Source of the DNA: Pseudoscardovia suis
Lineage (GTDB): Bacteria > Actinomycetota > Actinomycetes > Actinomycetales > Bifidobacteriaceae
Assembly: GCF_002797875.1 (NCBI RefSeq)
Contig: NZ_PGFC01000001.1
Coordinates: forward strand, 1-64,000
Length of the DNA stretch: 64,000 nucleotides
Direction of reading: 5' to 3'
Below are positions 44,552 through 56,392 of this stretch, piece after piece; within the stretch, counting starts at the first letter, position 1; every line of letters starts with the position of its first letter. The notes beneath the pieces were generated by a model. It saw nothing but the letters and a program-made list of their open reading frames with translations. It did no database searches and had not been told where the DNA came from. A program made the position numbers and the translations under genes.

Positions 44552-46816
44552 TCAGATGAGCAACTGGAACCAGCTGCGCACGGTGTGGAAGATGCCGGGC
44601 TGATCGGTCACCAGAGGGTACGACACATTGCGCACGAACACGGACTGCAGACACAGGATGCCGCTTGCCACAGTGGCGACAAGCACAATCACCAGCACCG
44701 CCTTCGCCCAGCCACGGTATTCACGGCTGCGTGCCCATTGCAGCACGAGTGCGAGCACGAACATCGCGATGATGCACATGTAGATGGCGAAATCAATCTT
44801 GTAACGCCACAGCAGGCCGCCCTTGTAGCTGATGAACAGGAGCATCAGAACACCGGTCACCGCGCACAGCCAGCACGTGAGCCAGCCATTATGCTCGCGC
44901 AGCTTCTTGCGCAGGAACGGGAAAGCGAATCCCAACACCAGCAGCGGGGTCATGAAGAACATGCCGCCGATGATCGGTTCGTAGCATTGCCACGAGCTCA
45001 ATGCCGTCTGTGGTGAGGTGAGGAACGGGAATTCCTTCGTGAAGCTTAGCGGCAGGAACAGGTAGTAGAACACAATCTCAACCAGCACGTTGAGCGGCTC
45101 GTGGTAATTCTTGAGGTCCACGACGGTCAGCTGGTAATCGTTACCGAAGTCCAGCGGGCTGCCGAAACGGATTGCGTTCCAATACCCCAGCCCTGCGAGC
45201 ACCAAACACACGGGGATGGCGCAGACCAGAGCTGCGATGATCACGTCCTTCGTGCCGGCGGGGAGATGGCGTCGCGTTGTGGATTGCGTGGCCGAGGATT
45301 TCATGGCGGCGGCGCGACGGTTGAGTTGCGTGGCGATCTGGATGATCATCGGTACGAGCAGGATGCACAACGCAGCCAGCGGCGGGCGGCATCCCAGCGT
45401 GGCAATCATGAAGAACGAGCCGAAGAACAAGCGCAGCAGCGACACCTTGATGGTGGTTGCATCGCAGTCGCGATCGGCGACGGTCCACACGCGGGTGCGC
45501 GTGTGACCTCTGCGCGTCAGTCCCAAGGCGGGGTCGGCCACGCGCAGTGCGCTTTGCCACAGATACAGGCCGATGGCCGCCGTGCACAGGCCGGCGCAGA
45601 AGGGGATTGTGTAGAAGTCCACGCGGCAGATGGGAGCCATGATCGTGGAACCGGAAAACAGCAGCACGAAGCACAGCATCGCCGTGGCAATGCTCGCGTC
45701 AGGGAAATGGCGTTCCACGAAGCGCACCGTTGCAAGCGCGCCGAACAGCACCGCCAGGCACAGCATGAACGCGCCTGCGGTGATGGTGCTGAGCATGAGG
45801 CCGCCATCCGTCCACAGGCTGGTGAGCGCTTGGAACGGCAGGAACAGCAGAATCACCGGCACCACGCCGAAGTACGAGTAATAATGCCCGTTATACAACA
45901 CATGGTCCCAGAAAATCGGGTAGGCGCCGCGGCTGAGCAGTGTCTCGCGCGTGCCGGCGTCATAGGGGTTGTCCGCCTGGAGCAATTGCGGCGAGACATA
46001 CAGGTCAAGGTAGGTGTGCCCGTTGAGTATTGCGTTCGCCGTCTGCTGGAACTGGTTGAAATCGTAGGCGTACGAATTCGAATAATGGAAGAACGCCGGT
46101 GTCTGCACCAAGCCGTTGCCTACCAACGCCCAGGTGAACGCGGCGGCGCATGGCACGCCAATGATCGCCCAGAAGCCGACGCGTTGTTTCGTATCGTGCG
46201 TGTTCAGGCTCACTCGGTGAAGTCGCGAACGGGGGCGAAGCGCGATGAGCAGGAACATGACAGCCAGCATGAACAGCACCCGCTGGATGCTGATGCGGAA
46301 TGGCACGCGGGCATTGACGGTGACGCTGGTGACGGGGATGCGCGATCCCTTGGCTTCTTGGAACCACACGCGCACTTTGCTCACCGGCCCCGAGTAGCCG
46401 GTGCGGTTCTTCAAATACGTGCTCGAATCCACACGGTAACAGAACGAATCCACGGTGCCGGTGATCCACTCGTCGGACCCGGTGGGAAGCACGTCGATGC
46501 GTGTCGCCGTGTCGTTGGACACCGTGTAGGCGTAACGGGTGGAGGATGAGGGCTCGAGGCGTATGTACTCCACGCTGTGGTCGTCGGCATCCGCGTCGAA
46601 ATAGGCCTCGGATGTGTCTTCGATGCGGGCGGTGCCGTCATCGAGCCGTTGCAATCCTGTGCTCATGTCTTGGGACGCGGCGCTGGGCGCGGGTTTGGTC
46701 AGGCTGATCCAATGAGGCAGGTTGAACACGAAGACCTCGAGGAGCAGCACAATCGCCGCGGCCGCCATGAGCAACGTTCTGGTCCGCAATGTGGGCAAGG
46801 GTGTCCTGTTCTTCAC
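44552..46816 (-). CDS. Large multi-span membrane protein, possibly a GT-C-type glycosyltransferase
   Basis: A 754-residue protein of uncertain role. A first span (about 13-34) is followed by an extracytoplasmic beta-rich domain of about 140 residues, then 11-12 spans. The loop after the third span contains DFNQFQQTANAILNGHTYLDLYVSP and later IFWDHVLYNGHYYSYFGVVPVI, which resemble the Asp-bearing outer loops and YFG motif of GT-C/mannosyltransferase-like proteins. In that family lipid-linked sugars are added outside the membrane, for cell-wall or surface glycans. The resemblance is by eye only. The start is a GTG at 46816 with no clear ribosome site. It may be co-transcribed with the aminotransferase gene. 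Confidence 0.75.
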   Translation of the reverse strand: MKNRTPLPTLRTRTLLMAAAAIVLLLEVFVFNLPHWISLTKPAPSAASQDMSTGLQRLDDGTARIEDTSEAYFDADADDHSVEYIRLEPSSSTRYAYTVSNDTATRIDVLPTGSDEWITGTVDSFCYRVDSSTYLKNRTGYSGPVSKVRVWFQEAKGSRIPVTSVTVNARVPFRISIQRVLFMLAVMFLLIALRPRSRLHRVSLNTHDTKQRVGFWAIIGVPCAAAFTWALVGNGLVQTPAFFHYSNSYAYDFNQFQQTANAILNGHTYLDLYVSPQLLQADNPYDAGTRETLLSRGAYPIFWDHVLYNGHYYSYFGVVPVILLFLPFQALTSLWTDGGLMLSTITAGAFMLCLAVLFGALATVRFVERHFPDASIATAMLCFVLLFSGSTIMAPICRVDFYTIPFCAGLCTAAIGLYLWQSALRVADPALGLTRRGHTRTRVWTVADRDCDATTIKVSLLRLFFGSFFMIATLGCRPPLAALCILLVPMIIQIATQLNRRAAAMKSSATQSTTRRHLPAGTKDVIIAALVCAIPVCLVLAGLGYWNAIRFGSPLDFGNDYQLTVVDLKNYHEPLNVLVEIVFYYLFLPLSFTKEFPFLTSPQTALSSWQCYEPIIGGMFFMTPLLVLGFAFPFLRKKLREHNGWLTCWLCAVTGVLMLLFISYKGGLLWRYKIDFAIYMCIIAMFVLALVLQWARSREYRGWAKAVLVIVLVATVASGILCLQSVFVRNVSYPLVTDQPGIFHTVRSWFQLLI

Positions 46817-46927
46817 ACCAACATTCTAGGGGTGCCGCACGATACCCGGCGATGTGTGGTGGGAAGAGGGTGCGGGTTGGGCGGTGGCATGGGCAACGGG
46901 AGTGTGACGGCGGGGTTGGGACAGGTG

Positions 46928-47231
46928 TCGCCGAAGACGGAGGTTAGGGGGTTCGTTTTCATGATCTGTATCCTCCGTCTTCGGCGAGTGGTTGTTGGGT
47001 CGCCGATGGCGGAGGATAGGTCGGTTTGAGGAATCGGTCTGTCCTCCGTGTTCGGCGAGTGGTTGGTGGTATCGCCGATGGTGGAGGTTTGGGACTTGTT
47101 TTCGGGGTGTGTAACTTCCGTGTTCGGCGACTCTCGGATTTGTCGCCGAAGAGGGAGGTTAGGTTCCCTTTTTAAGGGTCTGTATCCTCCGTGTTCGGCG
47201 ACCCTTGATTTTGTCGCCGATGGCGGAGGGT
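46928..47231 (+). repeat. Palindrome array, about 71-bp pitch, four units plus a half unit (family B, copy 2)
   Basis: A right half-arm at 46928-46945 is followed by full units starting at 46970, 47041, 47113 and 47184. The arms are ATCCTCCGTCTTCGGCGA-like and TCGCCGATGGCGGAGGAT-like, around 13-15 base centres. Arms, centres and G/T-rich linkers match those at 29252-29728 in the same orientation. It fills the gap between the divergent membrane-protein and TPR-like genes. Confidence 0.9.
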
Positions 47232-47352
47232 AGGGGTGGATTGGGGGACCGCGGAGGTATCTGTTCCGCGGCCGTTCCGGTAATTCCAATGGTCAGGGTT
47301 CGCTGTGCGCCATGAGCTGATTCGCCAACGGATGTCGGCGAAAAAAGAGACA

Positions 47353-50300
47353 ATGGTAGGCATGGCTAGTTCTCCCCGTTCTTCGCAAGGAAACCACGCA
47401 CCCCGGCGCTTTGGAAAGGCCGCTTCGGCAGGTGACGCGGTTGGCCGCGCCATGCGCACGGCAGCTCGGGGAGCACAGACGGCGAAGGCAATGGCCGAGG
47501 CGGTGGCGGATGCAGCCGCCGGCGGCAATCATGGGGAGCCGGGCGGTGTGCTCAAGCGCATGAACCGGATTGCACAGTGGCGCAAGGAATATCCGGACAT
47601 GATCACCCTCACGCCGCTCATCAAAAGCAAGGTCATCGCTGGCATTCCGAGCGGTTCTTTCAAACCGTCATACGACTACGGGTGGGCCCAGCTTCCCTCG
47701 GCGAAAAGCAGGGGATTTTGCATCGGCATGTTCCTCGACCGCACGCATTTCGTGCCGTTGGCGTTTGCCGATGCGCAAGGCAGGGTGTTTGTCGGTTCGT
47801 CCGCGGCCACTGGTCCCTCTCGTCTCGATCCCAGCTTGCTGTTCGAGAAAGAGCACGACCAAAACGTGCCCGTCAGCTGGCTCAATGGCACGCCACAGGC
47901 GGACGACGACATGATCGCGCAGGCTGTTGTGGGCGGCATATACACCATGCCGATGGATTCGTCCTCGCCTGTGCGAGTGGGCACATGGATCAAATGGCAT
48001 GACCGCTACACCATCACGGATATCAGGCCGGGCATTCGCGTGCAAAACCGGTGCAGGCTGGAATACCGCGATGCGCTCACCGTGGCGTTCGTCGAATTGA
48101 GCGGTTTGTATTCCCATGGCGCCCCCAAGCCTTTCGGTGCCGACAACATCGTGGCGCATCTGGCGCAGGAGGCCCCGTTGGCGGCCATTCGCGCAGCAGC
48201 CGCCGACATTCGCGACACCCGTTCCGACGCCGGCAATGTGTCCGGTCTCGACGAGTATTTCGTGGACATCATGAACGACGTGGGCGCCCTCCAGCCCATG
48301 TCCGGCCTTGAAGCCCGGCATGGGCGCGAGCCCCTCGAAACCATGCAGTCGAGCAACTCCGGCAGGGTGTACTTCCTGTGGCATGACGACCTGACCCCAG
48401 CGCAATGCCTGTCCGCGCTGCGCGTCGAAGGGACCGTGAACCGCTTCCTCGCCATTGACGAAGCGCTCAAGATCAACGAGCAGTATGGGTTCCTTCCCAC
48501 GGAATCCACAATCACGAAGCAGCAGGCGGCGCAACTGGATTTTGCATTGCTTGAAAATCCGGCGCTGTCGATTCTGAGCGACCCCATGCGGGAAGCCGCC
48601 CGCCCCGGGGAAATTCACAGCGACCCCGTGGTCTCGCTGGCTCCCCGGGCGCGGGTCAAGGCGGTGCGGGAATACATGCTTCACCCATTCCCGTCAACGG
48701 ATCATGAAGCGCAGCAAGACCAGGACCCGGACCTCGACTCCCTGCAGACAACCGGTTCGGAATGGGTGTATCGCAAGGTGCTCGTGTCGCTGTTGCATGG
48801 CATCCGCACGCCTTTCCGCCATGACTTGGACTTCCGCTCCAACCTCAGGAACGGTTGCGTCGCCATCGAGATGACGGCGGCGGGCGACGCGCTCATGCCT
48901 ACGAAACGCTTCGACACCGGCAGCGACTCGTGGGTGGAGACGTCACAAGGCGAACGCATCGCCATGGCGGTCGATTACAACCTGCGGATGGGCATGATTA
49001 TTGCCGCGATGGCATTCGGCGTCGACCCCACGGTCACGAGCGTGTCGGTGAGGCTTGATTCCTTGGGCCTCGAGGAGGCGGTGCGTGAACAATCCGAGGC
49101 GATGACCACGCTGATAGCCCAGTTGCTCGGACCTTTGGGCGACCAAGGCAATGCGGCGCACACGCCGACAGGATCGCGTTCCGACCCCAAGGACATGGAT
49201 TCCCATGCATCGCTGCGGATTGATTCCGACGCAGCCGGCGTCGCATCCCAAGGTGCGTCGCAGGCGCCGCTTTCCGCAGCGGCAGCCGATTCCTCCCCAT
49301 CGCAATCCGCCACGGCATCGGCATCCGCTGGAGCGGAATCCTCATCGGAGACCGCTGCATCCGCTATGGCTGAAGCAGACACCCATTCCGGCGGCGCCAC
49401 AGATTCCCCGTCGATGGGCTACGCGCTGTCCGTGCGCTCGCAGGACCCTGCGGAAGGAACGGACGCCAATGCTGACGGCGGCGCGGAGCAAATGGACTCG
49501 TTCTCATTGCTCAAACCACTCGTCACCGTCACGTTCACCCGCGAGAAATTCCTCGATGCGTTGAAAACGCGGGGTCTTTCTGACCCCTTGGACCTGTACC
49601 GTTCGTTCAATGCGCGCATGGCATTTGACGACAACGGCAGGTTGGTGCCCATCGAACCGTCGTTCGACATCCACAGCACCAAGTTCGCCCCGGCCGGCGC
49701 CCAAGAGGTGCCGGAGATGAGCGATATGCCTTTCACCGAGGATGTTGCGAAGATTCTGGGATGCCATGATGTCACCGGCCTAGCCATTCAACGCGCCGAC
49801 CTGCTGCAGCGTGCAGTGACGGACTTCCATCGCATCGCTTCGGATGATTCGACAACCTCCGCCGACAAGGCGCGCCACGTCATGCGCATCGTTGACGCAT
49901 TGGGGGACCCCGAGCTCACGCAGATGGCGCCGCAGGTCACCTCGGCGATCATCGACGGACATGACCTGCCGGATTTGCCGTTCCATGCGACGCGGAACTT
50001 GGAGGCCGCCGATGAGGAAGCGCGCTCGCATCTTGAAATGGGCGATGCTGAAGGCGCCATTGCGGTAGCCGAGGAAGCCGTCGCTCGCATGGATGCTTTC
50101 TTCGCGACAGCGGACGGCGTGCCGCGCTACTTCAACTCGTATGCGGAACGTGTGGTGTATAACAGGCTTTTCGCCATGCATGGCGAAAAGGTCGTGCTGA
50201 TTCCCGACAAGCTGTTCGGACTGCATATGGCATTGGCGAACTTCATCGCGCAGGTCAAAAGCCCCAAGGACGCACTGCCGCACATGAACATGCTCGTCAA

Positions 50301-50823
50301 ATACGCCCCCGCGTATTCCACCGCGCATATGCTGCTCGCCACCCAGATGGCGGTGGCGCAGGATTGGGATTCCGTGTATGCGGCTTCCCTCAACGCTTTG
50401 CGGGTATCCCTCGCGAGGGATGACGCATCCTATGCCTACTACAGGCTCGCCTATGCCGAATGGATGCGCGACAGGTTCGATGTGGCTGCGGCATGCTATC
50501 TGCTCAGCCTTCAGATAAATCCCGGTCAGATGCCGCCCGCCCAGCAGGAGCTGCAGCAGCTCGTTGCCAACGCGGTGTCGCAGAACATCCCCGTGCCCCG
50601 CTCCGTGGACCAAGCGGTGCAGGTGCTGCGTAGCGAGGGCATCCCCGTGTGGCCTCATATGGAACTGACCGACATTGTGCGTGACGCGGAGCGCGTGTGC
50701 GTGGACATGGGATTGTTCATCCCCGGAGCCAATCTCGCCACCGCGTCGTCGCGCATGAACGACACTTCCGTGACGCGCATGGGCGCCGAGGACTGGCAGT
50801 TCCGTCAATCGTTGGGTGCATGA
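47353..50823 (+). CDS. Large TPR-like protein of unknown function
   Basis: About 1156 residues. Residues 1-80 are basic and Ala/Gly-rich. Residues 80-600 form a mixed alpha/beta region with no motif I know, including FGADNIVAHLAQEAPL and RNGCVAIEMTAAGDALMP. A disordered Ser/Ala/Glu linker occupies about 610-715. The C-terminal part (about 880-1100) is helical with TPR-like pairs such as GDAEGAIAVAEEAVARMDAFF, FIAQVKSPKDALPHMNMLVKYAP, WDSVYAASLNALRVSLARD and YYRLAYAEWMRDRFDVAAACYLLSLQINP. No signal peptide or membrane span is visible, so it is probably cytoplasmic. The start is uncertain (ATG 47353, 47332 or 47362); none has a strong ribosome site. A family B palindrome array lies upstream. 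Confidence 0.85.
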   Translation: MVGMASSPRSSQGNHAPRRFGKAASAGDAVGRAMRTAARGAQTAKAMAEAVADAAAGGNHGEPGGVLKRMNRIAQWRKEYPDMITLTPLIKSKVIAGIPSGSFKPSYDYGWAQLPSAKSRGFCIGMFLDRTHFVPLAFADAQGRVFVGSSAATGPSRLDPSLLFEKEHDQNVPVSWLNGTPQADDDMIAQAVVGGIYTMPMDSSSPVRVGTWIKWHDRYTITDIRPGIRVQNRCRLEYRDALTVAFVELSGLYSHGAPKPFGADNIVAHLAQEAPLAAIRAAAADIRDTRSDAGNVSGLDEYFVDIMNDVGALQPMSGLEARHGREPLETMQSSNSGRVYFLWHDDLTPAQCLSALRVEGTVNRFLAIDEALKINEQYGFLPTESTITKQQAAQLDFALLENPALSILSDPMREAARPGEIHSDPVVSLAPRARVKAVREYMLHPFPSTDHEAQQDQDPDLDSLQTTGSEWVYRKVLVSLLHGIRTPFRHDLDFRSNLRNGCVAIEMTAAGDALMPTKRFDTGSDSWVETSQGERIAMAVDYNLRMGMIIAAMAFGVDPTVTSVSVRLDSLGLEEAVREQSEAMTTLIAQLLGPLGDQGNAAHTPTGSRSDPKDMDSHASLRIDSDAAGVASQGASQAPLSAAAADSSPSQSATASASAGAESSSETAASAMAEADTHSGGATDSPSMGYALSVRSQDPAEGTDANADGGAEQMDSFSLLKPLVTVTFTREKFLDALKTRGLSDPLDLYRSFNARMAFDDNGRLVPIEPSFDIHSTKFAPAGAQEVPEMSDMPFTEDVAKILGCHDVTGLAIQRADLLQRAVTDFHRIASDDSTTSADKARHVMRIVDALGDPELTQMAPQVTSAIIDGHDLPDLPFHATRNLEAADEEARSHLEMGDAEGAIAVAEEAVARMDAFFATADGVPRYFNSYAERVVYNRLFAMHGEKVVLIPDKLFGLHMALANFIAQVKSPKDALPHMNMLVKYAPAYSTAHMLLATQMAVAQDWDSVYAASLNALRVSLARDDASYAYYRLAYAEWMRDRFDVAAACYLLSLQINPGQMPPAQQELQQLVANAVSQNIPVPRSVDQAVQVLRSEGIPVWPHMELTDIVRDAERVCVDMGLFIPGANLATASSRMNDTSVTRMGAEDWQFRQSLGA

Positions 50824-50892
50824 GAAGACACGCTTGGTAAGACGCGCCCGGTGAGGCGCTTGGCACGTGCCGGCGGTGACGGTATACGCTGA

Positions 50893-53601
<2,709 letters not shown>

Positions 53602-53667
53602 ACCGCGCAGCGGTGAACCCTATATACACAGTGAACCGCGTAGCAGCGAACCGCCGCAACATAGCAA

Positions 53668-53706
53668 AACGCCGTCGCACAGCAAACCGTGCGACGGCGT
53701 TGTTTA
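53668..53706. terminator. Bidirectional terminator between ligA and the converging gene
   Basis: AACGCCGTCGCAC (53668-53680) is the perfect complement of GTGCGACGGCGTT (53689-53701), with AGCAAACC as loop and TGTTTAT after it. Upstream, GTGAACCGCG-like repeats fill 53600-53660. Confidence 0.92.
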
Positions 53707-53718
53707 TCCCGAACTGCA

Positions 53719-54669
53719 TCACTTCGATGAGCCGCAGGTGAGGGATGTCAGCGTCTTCGTGTGAGGAAGGTACGAAATCGTTGCGGAGCGGTACTTCGTG
53801 TCCACTCCGCTAAGACCCGTGTTGCACGCATAGTATTCGTCCTGGGTCAGCGAAAACGTCATTGTGTTGCCGCTCGGTGCCTTGCCGGTGAGGGTGTAAG
53901 GCCCGTTGCCGGTGCTGTTGCCCTGCACCTGCAGCGCCGACAGCTGCACGCTGGTGGGGTTGAACACCCCGGGCACGTCGAGGGCATAGTAGACGAGGCC
54001 TGCCGCGGAAGCAACGCCGAGCAGCGTGAGGATGATGATGACGGCGCGGCGCAGACCGGTCACGAATGCCAGATCGTACTTGAAGCAGGTGCGGACGAGG
54101 CTGAAGAGCAACACCACGAATGCCGCGTTCATGATCGTCGCCGTGATGACACCGGCGGCTCCTGTGCGCATTGCGTTATGCACGAAAATCATGGCGATGG
54201 ACACCACAAGCGAAACGATGAGCTCCACGCGGCGTCCGTTCGTCAGCTTTTCGTTGAGCAGGCTGCGGCGCTTCACATCGACGGCATTGTCACCATCGGT
54301 CGTATACGAGTCTGCCGAGCTTGGCTGGGAATCCATGATGGACTCGAAATCCATGCCACGCGGTGCTTTGGTGGGGGTGCCGGCATTCGCGTTGAAGATG
54401 GCATTGGCGTTGAACGGCACGCTGACGCCGGTGTATGAGGATTGGGGATTCGCAGGATTCGCAGAGTTCCCAGCGCCTGCGAAATCCATGGCGCCTGATG
54501 GGCTGGACGGAGTCGCAGAGGCGCCAGAATAGGCGGCGGAAGGCGAACCCTGCCATGCGGAATTCGTGGACGATGCGTTTGGATCGTGATATCCGTATCC
54601 GTTGGGCGCCTCAGTGCCGGGGACATATCCAGCGGTGCCGTTCGAACCGTAATCGCGCTCGTCGCTCAT
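53719..54669 (-). CDS. Membrane protein with disordered N-terminus
   Basis: A 316-residue protein I do not recognise. The first 135 residues are low-complexity, rich in Gly, Ser, Ala, Asn and Pro. Three membrane spans follow (near VELIVSLVVSIAMIFVH, GVITATIMNAAFVVLLFSLV and RAVIIILTLLGVASAAGLVYYAL). The last 85 residues should lie outside the membrane and contain two Cys (YYACNTG and LTCGSSK) that could form a disulfide. GAAGGAGCATTGCA precedes the ATG at 54669. It is divergent from mrp and convergent with ligA. The extracytoplasmic domain resembles small envelope proteins paired with a short membrane domain, but no function can be proposed. Confidence 0.85.
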   Translation of the reverse strand: MSDERDYGSNGTAGYVPGTEAPNGYGYHDPNASSTNSAWQGSPSAAYSGASATPSSPSGAMDFAGAGNSANPANPQSSYTGVSVPFNANAIFNANAGTPTKAPRGMDFESIMDSQPSSADSYTTDGDNAVDVKRRSLLNEKLTNGRRVELIVSLVVSIAMIFVHNAMRTGAAGVITATIMNAAFVVLLFSLVRTCFKYDLAFVTGLRRAVIIILTLLGVASAAGLVYYALDVPGVFNPTSVQLSALQVQGNSTGNGPYTLTGKAPSGNTMTFSLTQDEYYACNTGLSGVDTKYRSATISYLPHTKTLTSLTCGSSK

Positions 54670-54891
54670 TGCAATGCTCCTTCGCCTGGGCCCAATGCAT
54701 GGTTGCGGGAGGGCCTTTTCCGCACTAATAATACGGCAGCCAGCCTGAAAAGATACGAAAAATTCGCGTCAATTGTGATGGAATCGTGGAGATTGAGATT
54801 CGCGCTGCATCCGCGCCCTTGTGTGGCGCGTGGTGAAACGGTTACAGTAACGGTGGCGTGCGGTGATCGGACGCGCGGCGCATTCGGTCGC

Positions 54892-54994
54892 TTCGCATTG
54901 TCGCATCGCATTGTCGTATTGAACGATGGCGTATCGCATGATGTCGTATCACATCATGTCGTATAACACTTTGGCGCATCACCTGATGGCGCAT
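54892..54994 (+). repeat. Seven degenerate 15-bp tandem repeats upstream of mrp
   Basis: Units such as CGCATGATGTCGTAT, CACATCATGTCGTAT, AACACTTTGGCGCAT and CACCTGATGGCGCAT follow one another, ending 22 bases before the mrp start. One unit is 13 bases. The consensus ends GTCGTAT or GGCGCAT. The rest of the 54670-55016 gap shows no gene. A role in expression or as a slippage site is possible but untested. Confidence 0.8.
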
Positions 54995-55016
54995 CACCTA
55001 TGGAAGGACTTGGCAC

Positions 55017-56270
55017 ATGGCTTCTTGCATGGCTTCACACGATGGTGTTCACGACGGTGCTGGTGACGGTGCCGGTGCTGGTGCCGGTGCTGAAGACTAT
55101 TCCGATGCATCCGCGCGAGGCATAACCCCGCAGAAGGTGCATGATGACATCCTGGAGGCGTTGCGACATGTCATCGACCCAGAACTGGGTCGCACCATCA
55201 CGGACCTGGGCATGGTCGGCGGCGTGGATGTCGCGCCGGCAGCGCACACTGCGGATGCTGACGATGGCACACCCGCATGGGACGTGACCGTGCACTTGGA
55301 GCTCACGGTGCCCGGCTGCCCGCTGTCGGAGACGATACGCCGCCGCATCCGTGCCGCTGTGGTGAATTATCCGCATGGGAGGATTCGCCTCACTATTGAA
55401 ACCGGCGTCATGGAATCTGCCAAGCTCAAGGCGCTTGTGGCGAGGCTCAAAGCGGAACGTCGGGCGAATCCATTCACCCGCAAAGGCGCCAAGACCCGCA
55501 TTTTCGCCATCGCCTCAGGCAAAGGCGGGGTGGGCAAAAGCTCGGTGACTGCCAACCTGGCCGCCACGTTCGCCGCGCTTGGATACGACACGGCCGCCAT
55601 CGACGCAGACATCTACGGTTTCTCACTGCCACGCCTGTTCGGGGTCAAGGATCAGCCAACCGATCTGGACGGCATGCTCGTGCCACCCGAAGCGTGGGGA
55701 GTGAGGCTCATGTCGATTGGCGTGTTCGCCGGCTCCGACCGCGCGATATTGTGGCGCGGCCCCAGGCTGCAGCGCTCGCTCGAACAGTTCCTGTCGGACG
55801 TGTGGTGGGGAGACCCGGACGTATTGCTTCTCGACTTGGCGCCTGGTACCGGCGACATGGCGATTTCCGTGGCTCAAGCGCTGCCCAACGCCGAGCTTGT
55901 GGTAGTCACCACGCCGCAGCCATCCGCATCCGAGGTGGCGGTGCGCGCCGGGCTTGTGTCGTTGCAAATGCCAATGCAAGTCGACGGCGTCATCGAAAAC
56001 ATGAGCTATTTCGAACACAAGGGTGAGAAGCTGCGCATATTTGGCGAAGGCGGCGGACAACGGGTGAGCGACCAGCTCACGCATGCGTTGGGCTATGACG
56101 TGCCGCTGCTTGGCCAGCTGCCCTTGGTGCCCGAGCTACGCGAGACCGCGGAATCAGGCAGGCCGGCGGTGCTTGATGAGAACGGCGAGCTGGCGCAATC
56201 CTCTGTGGCGAAGACCTTTGAAAATGTGGCGCGCGCCCTTATGCAGCGCGAACGCCCGTCGCTTGGCTGA
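55017..56270 (+). CDS. mrp: Mrp/NBP35-family P-loop ATPase (iron-sulfur cluster carrier)
   Basis: The 417-residue protein has an N-terminal Gly/Ala/Asp-rich leader, a MIP18-like (DUF59) domain at about 40-135 with VIDPELGRTITDLGMVGG, and an Mrp ATPase domain from 165. The deviant Walker A SGKGGVGKSS lies at about 168-177, with DADIYGFSLPRLFG and LLLDLAPGTGDMAISV after it. Mrp proteins bind and transfer Fe-S clusters to client enzymes; that role is family knowledge. The usual C-terminal CxxC for cluster binding is not obvious here: the segment ENMSYFEHKGEKLRIFG lacks the paired Cys of classical members. AATGGAAGGACTTGGCAC precedes the ATG. It stands alone, with 15-bp repeats upstream. Confidence 0.9.
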   Translation: MASCMASHDGVHDGAGDGAGAGAGAEDYSDASARGITPQKVHDDILEALRHVIDPELGRTITDLGMVGGVDVAPAAHTADADDGTPAWDVTVHLELTVPGCPLSETIRRRIRAAVVNYPHGRIRLTIETGVMESAKLKALVARLKAERRANPFTRKGAKTRIFAIASGKGGVGKSSVTANLAATFAALGYDTAAIDADIYGFSLPRLFGVKDQPTDLDGMLVPPEAWGVRLMSIGVFAGSDRAILWRGPRLQRSLEQFLSDVWWGDPDVLLLDLAPGTGDMAISVAQALPNAELVVVTTPQPSASEVAVRAGLVSLQMPMQVDGVIENMSYFEHKGEKLRIFGEGGGQRVSDQLTHALGYDVPLLGQLPLVPELRETAESGRPAVLDENGELAQSSVAKTFENVARALMQRERPSLG

Positions 56271-56310
56271 GCCGTTGGCCACCACCTGTGAGTGGGCGGC
56301 GGCCAACGGC
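56271..56310 (+). terminator. Hairpin after mrp
   Basis: GCCGTTGGCC (56271-56280) and GGCCAACGGC (56301-56310) are perfect inverted copies directly after the mrp stop. There is no T run, so it may be a factor-dependent or weak terminator. The following 80 bases to def show no gene. Confidence 0.5.
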
Positions 56311-56392
56311 CCAGAGTGACCGATGTCTGAGTTTGCTGACTGCAGTTGCCAGTGACTGGATAGTAGATCGATAGCGGCTAGATGAATAACGG

